From JALYUA01 sp038229875 (GTDB lineage Bacteria; Acidobacteriota; Thermoanaerobaculia; UBA5066; Gp7-AA6), in assembly GCA_038229875.1 (NCBI GenBank), contig JBBROA010000028.1:1-36987 (forward strand): DNA of 36,987 nt. The letters run 5' to 3'. Shown here piece by piece: positions 24,884 to 32,340 of this stretch. A model generated the notes under the pieces. The model did no database searches. It had not been told where the DNA came from and saw nothing but the letters and a program-made list of their open reading frames with translations. The translations under genes were made by a program, and so were the position numbers. Numbering within the stretch: the stretch's first letter is position 1; each line of letters starts with the position of its first letter.

Positions 24884-24977
24884 TGGGGAAACTCCTCTTT
24901 GCGTTTTCAGACGGCGATGAAGAATGTCATGCGCGTTGGTGAAGGGCGAAGGCGAAGCCTGACTTTCGAGGCCCACC

Positions 24978-25706
24978 TCAGGCCTCCTGCGCGACCTCGG
25001 CGGCTCGTTCCCGAAACGCGATCACTTCGCGGGCGAACTCGGCGAACAGGCGGACGGAGGCGGGATCTCCGGCGGGCGCGAGATTTTCGGGATGCCACTG
25101 CACGCCGACCAGCCACGGCTCTCCCGCCGGCCCTTCCGCGGCTTCGATGACGCCGTCGGCGGACCGGCCGGTGACGACGAGTCCCTCAGCAGGCCGCGCG
25201 ATCGCCTGGTGGTGGCGGCTGTTGACTTCGAGCGACGGCCCGCCCGCAACGGCGGCGAGGAGGCTCCGCGGAGCGATCGTCACCTCGTGCTCGCGCCGCG
25301 TCTTCTCCCCTTTCGGGCTCTCGTGGCGGAGCTCCGTCCCTTTCTGGGTCGGAATGTCCTGGATCAACGTGCCGCCGAGCGCGACGTTGACGACCTGGAG
25401 CCCGCGGCAGATCGCGAGGACGGGAACACCCTCGCCGCGCGCCCGGTCGAACAGGGCGAAATCCAGAGCGTCCCGCTCCGGATCGACCTCGACGCCCGAG
25501 TCCGGACGCGTCCGCTCCCCGTACCGCGAGGGGTCCACGTCGCAGCCGCCGCCGAGGACGACCCCGTCGTAACGCCCGTCAACGGCGGCTCCGGGCTGCA
25601 GCACCACGATCTCGCCCGTCTGAAACCCGGCGGCGAGGAGCGAGCGCACGTAGTCATTGCCCTCCCCGGTCCTTGCATCTCTGCCGAGCGTCAGCGCAAT
25701 GCGCAT
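24978..25706 (-). CDS. Gamma-glutamyl-gamma-aminobutyrate hydrolase-like class I amidotransferase
   Basis: A 242-residue class I glutamine-amidotransferase-fold hydrolase. The nucleophile is in VPVLAICRGLQVVN (C100), with the preceding GGGCDVDPSRYGE block typical of PuuD-type enzymes, and the His-Glu pair in GVQWHPENL. NSRHHQAI matches the family too. PuuD cleaves gamma-glutamyl-GABA in putrescine breakdown; no other puu genes are nearby, so the natural substrate is uncertain. It is transcribed in the same direction as the thiolase (35 bp apart) and possibly in one unit with it. Confidence 0.9.
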   Translation of the reverse strand: MRIALTLGRDARTGEGNDYVRSLLAAGFQTGEIVVLQPGAAVDGRYDGVVLGGGCDVDPSRYGERTRPDSGVEVDPERDALDFALFDRARGEGVPVLAICRGLQVVNVALGGTLIQDIPTQKGTELRHESPKGEKTRREHEVTIAPRSLLAAVAGGPSLEVNSRHHQAIARPAEGLVVTGRSADGVIEAAEGPAGEPWLVGVQWHPENLAPAGDPASVRLFAEFAREVIAFRERAAEVAQEA

Positions 25707-25741
25707 CGCCGGATTCTACCCGCCCGCATCGAGATTGCGGA

Positions 25742-26920
25742 TCATCGCTCGAAGAGGACGGCCATCCCCATGCCCCCCGAGATGCAGAGCGTGGCCATCC
25801 CGGTGCGGGAGCCGGAGCGCTTCATTTCGTGCACGAGCGTCGTCGAGATCCGAGCGCCCGTCGCTCCGATCGGATGCCCCAGGGAGATCGCTCCGCCATG
25901 GACGTTCACCTTCGAGAGGTCCAGGGGGAGCTCGCGGGCGCACGCGAGGACCTGCGCCGCGAAGGCCTCGTTCAGCTCGATGCGGTCGATGTCCGCGAGC
26001 GTCCGGCCGGTCTTCGCGAGAAGCGAGCGGATCGCCGGAACGGGTCCGACGCCCATGCGCGAGGGCTCGACGCCCGCGGAAGTCCACGCGGTGATACGCC
26101 CGAGGGGTTCCACGCCCGCGCGCCCGACCGCCTTCTCCGATCCGAGTACGAGGGCAGCGGCGCCGTCCGTAATCCCGGACGAGTTGCCAGCGTGCACTGT
26201 CCCTGTCTCCGGATCGAAGACCGGAGGGAGCTTCGAGAGCGATTCGAGAGTCGTGTCCGGACGGACGTGCTCGTCGCGCGACACGATGACGGGCCCCTTC
26301 TTCCCCGGGACCTCAACCGGCACGATTTCGTCGTCGAACTTCCCGCCCTCGACGGCCCTGCTGGCGCGCTGCTGCGATTCGAGCGCGAACGCGTCCTGCT
26401 CGGCGCGCGAGATCCCGAACTCGCGGACGAGGTTTTCCGCCGTTTCTCCCATGAGCTGTCCGCAGAGCGGGCACAGAAAGCCGTCGCGATACATCCCGTC
26501 CACGATCTCGCCGTCTCCCATCCTGAGGCCGAAGCGGGCGCGCGGAAGGAGGTATGGCGTGGCGGACATGCACTCCGCGCCGCCGGCGAGAACCACCTCG
26601 TTCTCGCCCGCGGCGATCGAGAGCGCGGCGAGCGTCAGCGCCTTCAGCGAGGATCCGCACGCCTTGTTGACCGTGTACGCGGGGACGGAATCCGGGACTC
26701 CCGCGCGGTGCGAGACCTGCCGCGCCGTATTCGGCCCGCCGCCCGCCTGCCGTGCGTGACCGAACACCGTTTCCGACACGGCGGCCGGCGGAAGCCCGGA
26801 GCGGTCGAGGGCCGCCCGCGCCGCCGCGACCCCGAGGTCCGCGGCGGAGAGCGACGCGAACGATCCTCCGAACCTGCCGATCGGGGTGCGGACGGCAGAG
26901 AGGATGAAGACAGGGCGCAC
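25742..26920 (-). CDS. Acetyl-CoA C-acyltransferase (thiolase)
   Basis: A 392-residue thiolase. The N-terminal nucleophile is in NKACGSSLKAL (C88); the C-terminal catalytic pair is in GHPIGATGAR (H349) and LCISGGMGMA (C379). Length and the start MRPVFILSAVRTPIGRFGG are standard. It condenses two acetyl-CoA or cleaves 3-ketoacyl-CoA; sequence alone does not separate the two. Together with the crotonases, SDR and aldehyde dehydrogenase in this window it fits acyl-CoA metabolism. It has a CxxC-containing insertion (CPLCGQLMGETAEN) that some thiolases of this group share. Confidence 0.94.
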   Translation of the reverse strand: MRPVFILSAVRTPIGRFGGSFASLSAADLGVAAARAALDRSGLPPAAVSETVFGHARQAGGGPNTARQVSHRAGVPDSVPAYTVNKACGSSLKALTLAALSIAAGENEVVLAGGAECMSATPYLLPRARFGLRMGDGEIVDGMYRDGFLCPLCGQLMGETAENLVREFGISRAEQDAFALESQQRASRAVEGGKFDDEIVPVEVPGKKGPVIVSRDEHVRPDTTLESLSKLPPVFDPETGTVHAGNSSGITDGAAALVLGSEKAVGRAGVEPLGRITAWTSAGVEPSRMGVGPVPAIRSLLAKTGRTLADIDRIELNEAFAAQVLACARELPLDLSKVNVHGGAISLGHPIGATGARISTTLVHEMKRSGSRTGMATLCISGGMGMAVLFER

Positions 26921-26930
26921 GCGAGGAAGC

Positions 26931-26965
26931 TATCAGCTGTCGCTTGTCAGCTGTCAGCTCTCAGC
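26931..26965. repeat. Short GTCAGCT tandem repeat
   Basis: TATCAGCTGTCGCTTGTCAG and continuation carry four CAGCTGTC/TCAGCT units, the reverse complement of the array at 3135-3160. Immediately after it, GCTGATCCTGG occurs twice (about 26982-27011). Confidence 0.6.
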
Positions 26966-27079
26966 GTCAAACTTCCACCCAGGCTGATCCTGGCCAGCCT
27001 GAGCTGATCCTGGTTGGTCCCGGGGCGGGAGCATTTGCGATCCCCTCTGAATCTCGACTCTCCACTTCCAACTTCCCGC

Positions 27080-27946
27080 TCATATCAGCGGCAGCCGCAC
27101 CCGGAACGTCGAACCGGAGTCGACCGCGCTCTCCACTTCCACTCCACCCTTGTGCGCTTCGACGATCCAGCGAACGATCGACAATCCGAGTCCCGATCCG
27201 CCCGAGTACGCCCGGCGGGCGCGGTCGCTCCGGAAGAACCTCTCGAACACGTAGGGCTGGTCCGCGGCCCGGATGCCGATCCCGCTGTCCTCGACCTCGA
27301 TCGTTGCCTCGTGGGGCGTCGAGAACAGCCGCACGCGGATCCGGCCCTCGGGTCCCGTGTAGCGGATCGCGTTCTCGAGCAGGTTGTGCAGGACCTGCTG
27401 CATGCGGCCCGCGTCGACGAAGGCGCGCACGGGCTCGTCCGGGACCTCGGCCACCAGATCGATCCCGCGGTCCGCCGCAGCGGGGAGAAGGTCGCGCGTG
27501 ACGTCGGCGATGAACGGTCCGAGGTCGATGTTCGCGAAGGAAAGAGTGACGCGGCCGCTTTCGCCGCGGGCGAGGAACAGCAGGTTCTGCGAGAGGCGGG
27601 TCAGATGCCTGACTTCCAGGAGGGCGTTGCCGATGGCTTCCCGGTATTCCTCGGCGGAGCGGTCTTCCTCGAGGGCCACCTCGAGGGATCCGCGGAGCAC
27701 CGTGAGTGGGGTCCGCAGCTCGTGCGAGACGTCCGCGATGAACTGCTGCTGCTCCTTCTCCGCCGACGCCAGAGCATCGAGGCGGGTGTTCAGCCGCGCC
27801 GCGATCTGGCGGGCGTCGCTCTCGAGATCCGCCTCGGGAATCCGCTTGACCGGATGCTTTTCCGTTTCGATGAGCAGGCGAAGAAGCGCCGCTGTCGGGT
27901 CCTCGCGCGCAGGCGGCTCCGGCCGCGCCCGGGAAAAGATCCCCAC
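27080..27946 (-). CDS. Soluble sensor histidine kinase
   Basis: A 288-residue two-component kinase. The phosphoacceptor is in FIADVSHELRTPL (H75), the ATP-binding region has NLLENAIRYTG (N box), DSGIGI (G1) and GSGLGLSIV (G2). All catalytic boxes are present. Unlike usual OmpR-partner kinases it has no membrane helix or sensor domain: only ~70 residues, partly resembling the end of a HAMP region, precede the H box. It starts at GTG, 4 bp after the response-regulator stop, so they form one operon. Input may come from a partner protein; the small membrane protein at the head of the operon is a candidate. Confidence 0.9.
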   Translation of the reverse strand: MGIFSRARPEPPAREDPTAALLRLLIETEKHPVKRIPEADLESDARQIAARLNTRLDALASAEKEQQQFIADVSHELRTPLTVLRGSLEVALEEDRSAEEYREAIGNALLEVRHLTRLSQNLLFLARGESGRVTLSFANIDLGPFIADVTRDLLPAAADRGIDLVAEVPDEPVRAFVDAGRMQQVLHNLLENAIRYTGPEGRIRVRLFSTPHEATIEVEDSGIGIRAADQPYVFERFFRSDRARRAYSGGSGLGLSIVRWIVEAHKGGVEVESAVDSGSTFRVRLPLI

Positions 27947-27950
27947 CCTC

Positions 27951-28637
27951 TTATTCCTCGGCGCCAGCGGGGCGAAGCCGGTAGCCGACTCCGCGGACGG
28001 TCTGGATGACCTTGTCGCGCTCTCCCGAGTCGATCTTCTTGCGAAGCGAGTTGATGTAGACGTCGATGATGTTCGTAGAAAGGTCGAACGAATCCTCCCA
28101 GATCCGCGCCTGGATCTCGGACCGCGAGACCACCTTCCCGCGGCGGCGCAGGAGAAGCTCGAACAGCGCGCCCTCCCGGGCGGTCAGCCGGATCGTGTCG
28201 CCCTCGCGGGCCACCTCCCGGGACTCGGGGTCGTAGGTGAGATCGCCGAAGGCGAGCGGGCCCGGCTCTTCCACCTCGGTCCGGCGCACGAGGGCGCGGA
28301 GCCTCGCGAGCAGCTCCCGAAACGAGAAGGGCTTGACGAGGTAGTCGTCCGCCCCGGCGTCGAGGCCCTCGATCTTGTTCTCGACCGTGTCCCGCGCCGT
28401 CAGCATCAGGATCTTGGATCGGACGCCGCGCGCGCGGAGGGCGCGGCAGAGCTCGAGCCCGTCGCGCGACCCGGGCAGCAGGAGGTCCAGAATGACGAGG
28501 TCGAAAGTCTCGGATTCGAATCGGGCCATCGCGGAGTCCGCGTCCCGGACCGTTTCGACCGTGTAGCCCTTCTCGGCGAGCCCCTTCTTCAGAAACTGAA
28601 CGATCCGCTCCTCGTCCTCGACGACCAAGACCTTCAT
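27951..28637 (-). CDS. OmpR/PhoB-type response regulator
   Basis: A 228-residue transcription factor. The receiver domain has the acidic pocket VVEDEE, the phosphoacceptor in LVILDLLLPG (D51), and KPFSFRELLARL around the conserved lysine. The C-terminal winged-helix domain (about residues 130-222) ends in VIQTVRGVGYRLRP, typical of OmpR-type DNA-binding domains. Its ATG overlaps the stop of the small upstream gene as ATGA, and the kinase follows 4 bp after its stop. The divergent sodC gene is a plausible target, by position only. Confidence 0.95.
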   Translation of the reverse strand: MKVLVVEDEERIVQFLKKGLAEKGYTVETVRDADSAMARFESETFDLVILDLLLPGSRDGLELCRALRARGVRSKILMLTARDTVENKIEGLDAGADDYLVKPFSFRELLARLRALVRRTEVEEPGPLAFGDLTYDPESREVAREGDTIRLTAREGALFELLLRRRGKVVSRSEIQARIWEDSFDLSTNIIDVYINSLRKKIDSGERDKVIQTVRGVGYRLRPAGAEE

Positions 28638-28849
28638 TCGGAGATGCCATCCCGGGGCGGCGGCGCCTCGTCCCCGGTCTCCGGCCCGCGGCGCGCCCGA
28701 GACAGCACGAGAATCGCCCCGGCACCGGCCGCGAACCCTCCGGCGAAATGCGAAAGGTCCCCTCCGGTGGCGACGGCCACGACGACTCCGCCCGCGACGA
28801 GGGCCAGGATCGTCAGGCGGGAAACTTCAATCGGCGGAACGTTGGTCAT
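28634..28849 (-). CDS. Small two-helix membrane protein at the head of the two-component operon
   Basis: About 71 residues from ATG 28849. Two hydrophobic stretches are visible (RLTILALVAGGVVVAVA and a second containing LSHFAGGFAAGAGAIL), then a charged tail. The SHFAGGFAAG block recalls the last helix of rhomboid proteins, but no catalytic serine is present; I do not assign it to a family. Its stop overlaps the regulator ATG (ATGA), a sign of translational coupling. An earlier ATG at 28894 is in frame, but it would leave only 22 bp to the divergent sodC start, so the shorter form is preferred. Moderate certainty that it is a gene. Confidence 0.55.
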   Translation of the reverse strand: MTNVPPIEVSRLTILALVAGGVVVAVATGGDLSHFAGGFAAGAGAILVLSRARRGPETGDEAPPPRDGISE

Positions 28850-28916
28850 CAAGGTCGGGTCCGAAAACCCGAATACGAGGTTATTCTCTCGCATTCGCGT
28901 TTTGAAGGAGGAACGA

Positions 28917-29489
28917 ATGAGATTCTTCAGGATCCTCGACGTCTCCCTGGTGGCGCTGGTCTTAGCGGTGGCTGGCTGCGCTTCTCAGTCCGGGTCGACT
29001 TCCAACTCGTCTCCCGCAGTGACACCGGCGGCGGGCTCCTCGGAGGGACCCTCCGCGAAAGCGACACTGGAGTCGAAGAGCGGCTCGACCGTCACCGGAA
29101 CAGCGACGTTCACCGAGCTCGGCTCTGGGGGTGTCCGCGCTCGCATCCACGTCGAGAATGCCCCCCCCGGCACGCACGGGCTGCACCTCCACGAAAAGGG
29201 GGACTGCTCGGATCCGGAGGCGAAGTCCGCGGGCGGACACTTCAATCCGGGCGGGATGCCCCACGCCGGTCCCATGGCGGACAAGCGCCACGCGGGCGAT
29301 CTCGGCAACATCGAGATCGGCGCGAACGGCAAGGGCGACCTCGACGTCCGGAGCGACCTTCTGACGGTGAAGGCCGGACCGAACTCCGTCGTTGGACGCG
29401 CGGTCGTCTTCCACGAGAAGGCCGATGACCTGGCGACGCAGCCGACCGGAAACGCCGGCGGGCGGCTGGCCTGCGGGGTTATCCAATAA
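28917..29489 (+). CDS. sodC: Cu/Zn superoxide dismutase, predicted lipoprotein
   Basis: A 190-residue envelope enzyme that dismutates superoxide. The lipoprotein signal ends at LAVAGC (C21), followed by a Ser/Gly-rich linker, so it is probably membrane-anchored. The SodC domain has GLHLHEKGDC (copper histidines), GGHFNPGGMPH (bridging and zinc histidines), HAGDLGNI and, near the end, VVFHEKADDL (copper histidine) and the arginine/cysteine in GGRLACGVI; the cysteine pair likely forms the conserved disulfide. ATG 28917 has AAGGAGG at ideal spacing. It is divergent from the two-component operon. Two strong hairpins follow its stop. Confidence 0.95.
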   Translation: MRFFRILDVSLVALVLAVAGCASQSGSTSNSSPAVTPAAGSSEGPSAKATLESKSGSTVTGTATFTELGSGGVRARIHVENAPPGTHGLHLHEKGDCSDPEAKSAGGHFNPGGMPHAGPMADKRHAGDLGNIEIGANGKGDLDVRSDLLTVKAGPNSVVGRAVVFHEKADDLATQPTGNAGGRLACGVIQ

Positions 29490-29517
29490 GGCCGTCACTG
29501 CCGCTCGCTACGGGATC

Positions 29518-29568
29518 TGCCTTCGCCGTGCGCGGCGAAGGCACCGGCGGGCGTCGGACGGACGCCCG
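29518..29568 (+). terminator. Two consecutive perfect hairpins after sodC
   Basis: TGCCTTCGCCG (29518-29528) pairs with CGGCGAAGGCA (29533-29543) across 4 nt, and CGGGCGTC (29548-29555) pairs with GACGCCCG (29561-29568) across 5 nt. There is no T tract. They likely mark the 3' end of the sodC transcript. Confidence 0.55.
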
Positions 29569-29619
29569 TCTGATCGCGTCGTTCGCTCTCGCTCCCGCTT
29601 AGCCACCACCTCGACGGAA

Positions 29620-29673
29620 TGCAGCTCCGCTCCCTCGCCCGAGCGCCGGGGAGAGGGCCGGGTGAGGGGCTGC
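29620..29673 (-). repeat. Dispersed palindromic repeat (GGCCCTCTCCCC type), copy 2
   Basis: Reverse-oriented relative of 8379-8434: both share GGCCCTCTCCCC and end in GCGGAGCTGC. The internal part differs by small indels. Confidence 0.65.
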
Positions 29674-29854
29674 ACTTATCTGGAAAGCCGACGCCGAGAA
29701 CAGGGTTGGTTCACGGCCCCCGCGTGCGGCGAGGCTGGTGTGACCAGGAGCCGGCCTTCGACGGATGCCGGGGAGGCCCGCAGTCAGACCGCTGGCGACT
29801 GAGCTCCCCTTTGAAGCGGTCCTCTTGTCCGGGCCTCTCTGGGTTCACGCCCCC

Positions 29855-29881
29855 TTGACACGGAGAACCCGCTGGTATAGT
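29855..29881 (+). promoter_or_regulatory. Predicted sigma-70-type promoter of the antitoxin-alkyltransferase gene
   Basis: TTGACA at 29855-29860 is a perfect -35 box; TATAGT at 29876-29881 is a good -10 with a short 15-bp spacer. Shifting the -10 to TAGTTT (29878-29883) gives a 17-bp spacer but a poorer match. Confidence 0.65.
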
Positions 29882-29898
29882 TTGTACAAATTGTACAA
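29882..29898 (+). promoter_or_regulatory. Tandem TGTACA palindromic operator
   Basis: TTGTACAAATTGTACAA contains two palindromic TTGTACAA sites, with TGTACA cores at 29883-29888 and 29892-29897 (centres 9 bp apart). It lies between the -10 box and the AAGGAG ribosome site. TGTACA is the known core of YefM-type antitoxin operators, and the gene downstream encodes a Phd/YefM-like N-terminal domain. Confidence 0.72.
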
Positions 29899-29909
29899 GG
29901 AGCACTTTC

Positions 29910-30620
29910 ATGACGATCCTTCCCGCCAGTGAAGCCCGCGCCGGGCTTTCGGAGATCCTGAATCGCGTCGCTTTTGGCGGCGAGAGGATCGTCCTCGAGC
30001 GGCACGGGCGGAACGTGGCCGCGATCATTTCGATGGCGGACCTCGCCAGCCTCGAGAGGAGGCCGTCGGCCGGACGAGTCGGCGCGACGGTCTCCGTTTC
30101 CTACGTTGTGCGCGACTTCCCTCGCCTGGGGCCGGTACTGCTGGCCTCGACCGGCGATGGTCTCTCCCGGGTGATGTTCGGGCAATCGTCGGCGGCGCTC
30201 GCGGCACGCCTTCGCCACGAACTTCCCGGCGCGGCCGAGTCGGAAACGCCGCTGCTTCGGAAGGCTTGCGATGAGCTCGCGCAATACGCCGCCGGAAAGA
30301 GGCGGGACTTCACCGTTCCGGTCGATCCCGCCGCGTACTCGACTCCGTTCGCCCGGCGCGTGCTTCTCGAGGCGACGTGCGCGATTCCCTTCGGGCGGGT
30401 CCGAACTTACGGCGAGATCGCACGCGCGGTGGGCAGCCCGGCGGCCGCGCGCGCCGTCGGCGGAGCTCTCGGTTCGAACCCGGTCCCGATCATCGTCCCG
30501 TGTCACCGGGTCGTTGCGGCGGGCGGCCTCGGCGGGTACTCGGGCGGCGCGAAGGGGTCGGGCCGGCGCTGGAAACGCGAGCTCCTGTCGATCGAAGGCG
30601 CGTCGCTGGGTACCGCGTGA
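29910..30620 (+). CDS. Phd/YefM antitoxin domain fused to O6-alkylguanine-DNA alkyltransferase
   Basis: A single 236-residue frame with two parts. Residues 1-50 (LPASEARAGLSEILNRV, then VLERHGRNVAAIISMADLASLER) match the DNA-binding N-terminal region of Phd/YefM antitoxins. Residues about 62-232 are a complete Ogt/AGT DNA-repair protein that moves alkyl groups from guanine O6 to its own cysteine: the helix-turn-helix GRVRTYGEIARAVGSPAAARAVGGALG with the finger arginine R181, hinge N190, and the nucleophile in PCHR (C198). No toxin gene accompanies it. ATG 29910 with AAGGAG at 7-8 bp is secure. A tandem TGTACA operator sits over the leader, suggesting autorepression by the antitoxin part (inference). 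Its stop overlaps the next start as GTGA. Confidence 0.9.
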   Translation: MTILPASEARAGLSEILNRVAFGGERIVLERHGRNVAAIISMADLASLERRPSAGRVGATVSVSYVVRDFPRLGPVLLASTGDGLSRVMFGQSSAALAARLRHELPGAAESETPLLRKACDELAQYAAGKRRDFTVPVDPAAYSTPFARRVLLEATCAIPFGRVRTYGEIARAVGSPAAARAVGGALGSNPVPIIVPCHRVVAAGGLGGYSGGAKGSGRRWKRELLSIEGASLGTA

Positions 30621-32086
30621 AGGAGAGAGCGCAGCCGCACGACTCGTCTCGGTTCGACCTCCCGGCGGAAGAGGTCCGGCGCATCGGGTATCTCGCCGCA
30701 GATGCGATCGCCGGCCACCGGGAGAGCCTGACCGCGCGGCCGGTCTTCGGAAAAATCGGCGCCGCGGCGGACCTCTTCTCCGGGCCTGCCCCGGAGGAAG
30801 GCGTTCCCTTCGAAGAGACGCTCGCGTTCGTCCGCGAGCACATTCTCCCCTACCCGATGGGAAATTCGCACCCCCGGTTCTACGGGTTCATCAACGCGAC
30901 GGCGGACCCCGTCGGGGTCGTCGCGGATGGCCTCGCCGCCGCGATGAACCCGAACTGCTGGGGCGGAGACCACGCTGCCATCCACGTCGAGAAGCAGGTC
31001 GTCGGCTGGCTCGCCTCCGCCTTTGGATTTCCTGCCGATGCCGAGGGAATTCTGGTTTCCGGAGGATCGATGGCGAACTTCACCGCGCTCGCCGCGGCCC
31101 GCCGCGCGCAGACTCCGGGCAACGTCCGGGAGGACGGCCTCGCCGGGCCGGACCGGCCGCGTCTGACGGTGTACGCGAGCGACCAGACGCACGCGTGCGT
31201 GGACAAGGCAGTGGACCTGCTCGGGATCGGCACCTCGCAGCTCCGAAAGCTTCCGTCCGACGAGCGGTTCCGGATTCGAATCGAGGATCTCGAGCGCGCG
31301 GTGGCGGCGGACCGGCGGTCGGGCTTTCACCCGGCGATCGTGGTCGGTAACGCGGGCACAGTGAATACGGGCGCGATCGACCCGCTGGACGCGCTCGCCG
31401 ATTTCTGTTCGCGCGAGAGTCTCTGGTTTCACGTGGATGGGGCCTACGGAGCGATGGCCGTCCTGTCGCCCGTTCTGGCGCCGCTCTTCCGCGGCCTCGC
31501 CCGCGCGGATTCGGTCGCCGCGGATCCGCACAAGTGGCTCTACGTGCCTTACGAAGCGGGCGCGACGCTGGTGCGGGAGCCGGGGCGCCTGGGCGCGACC
31601 TTCCGCCGCTTCCCGGAGTAGCTCGCTTCCGACCCGGAGAGTCCGTTTCCCGGCCCCGCCTGGTTCGCGGAGAGGGGCGTGGAGCTCTCGCGGGGGTTCA
31701 AGGCGCTCAAGGTGTGGATGGGATGGCGAACGCACGGCCGCAGCGGATACGCCGCGAGCATCGAGAACGACGTGCGCCTCGCGCGCTATCTGTCCGACGC
31801 CGTCGACGCGCGTCCCGAGTTCGAGCGGCTCGCCGATACTGTCCTGTCGATCGTCAACTTCCGCTACCGGCCGAAACGCCGCAACCTCTCCGACGCGGAG
31901 CTCGACGCCGTCAACCGCCGCATCGTGAACCGCCTGGTCGGAGACGGCTCGTTCTTCCTCGCCCCGACGATCCTGAAGGGCCGGACCGCGCTGCGGGTCT
32001 GCATCGTCAACTTCCGCACGAGGGAAGAAGACCTCCTCGCGCTGCTCGACGAAGCCGCCCGTATCGGAGCGACGCTGACCCCGTGA
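30617..32086 (+). pseudogene. Group II PLP-dependent amino-acid decarboxylase interrupted by an in-frame amber codon
   Basis: A 489-codon frame of the aromatic-L-amino-acid/glutamate decarboxylase family, complete except for TAG at codon 335 (31619-31621). Before the stop are NSHPRFYGFINATADPVG, LVSGGSMANFTAL, HVDGAYGAM and the PLP lysine in DPHKWLYVPYEAG (K306). After it the same frame continues with the C-terminal domain (RGFKALKVWMGWRTHG ... LRVCIVNFRTREEDL). The context FPE-stop-LASDPE matches the family's PEYL, so the TAG most simply derives from a Tyr codon. It could be a recent nonsense mutation or a base error. Start GTG 30617 overlaps the TGA of the fusion gene, suggesting coupling. 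If translated only to the stop, the C-terminal domain is lost. Confidence 0.82.
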
Positions 32087-32182
32087 CCCCGTAGCGCTGC
32101 GCCTCCTGCGGCCCCCCCCGCGAACGCAGTGACCGGAAGCGACTCCCCGTCAGCGCCGTGAGAGCTCACCACGGTGGCGGAT

Positions 32183-32340
32183 AGCTCGCCCCGAGAGGAG
32201 TCTCCCGACCAGAGGGAGGGAGGAGCCTATCGGGGCGGGAGCCGCAGCGAACGGAGGGACGAGCCGAGCGGTCGAGCCGACAGGCGAGCCGCTCGGCGGT
32301 CGGCGAAGCCGACGTCCCGGAGTGAGCGAAGGCGACGTTA
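32183..32340 (-). repeat. Structured 3'-end repeat, copy B (ends at the mscL stop codon)
   Basis: Counterpart of 8513-8683. H1 is 32188-32198 with 32226-32236 (one mismatch), H2 32263-32271 with 32289-32297 (9 perfect pairs) and H3 GTCGGC/GCCGAC (32299-32304 with 32308-32313). The stretch of 27 bp next to the stop codon differs from copy A at one base. The rest of 32087-32337 (about 95 bp after the decarboxylase) contains nothing recognised. Confidence 0.85.

Larger units (their letters stand above)
29490..29909. other. 420-bp spacer: 3' hairpins, dispersed repeat, promoter and operator
   Basis: No gene is supported. It holds the post-sodC hairpins, copy 2 of the GGCCCTCTCCCC repeat (29620-29673), about 180 bp with nothing recognised, and the promoter/operator of the alkyltransferase fusion. 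Confidence 0.65.

Noticed and set aside
27384..29489. 701-codon plus-strand frame ending with SodC
   Set aside because: Only the last 190 codons are SodC with a lipoprotein signal and ribosome site; the rest is antisense to the kinase and regulator.
31619..31621. Pyrrolysine or other amber recoding
   Set aside because: No pylT/pylS-like genes in view, the family has tyrosine here, and other genes in the window use TAG as a normal stop (mgtE, aldehyde dehydrogenase, dedA).
29910..32086. Complete toxin-antitoxin operon
   Set aside because: Only the antitoxin domain is present; the downstream gene is a PLP decarboxylase, not a toxin.
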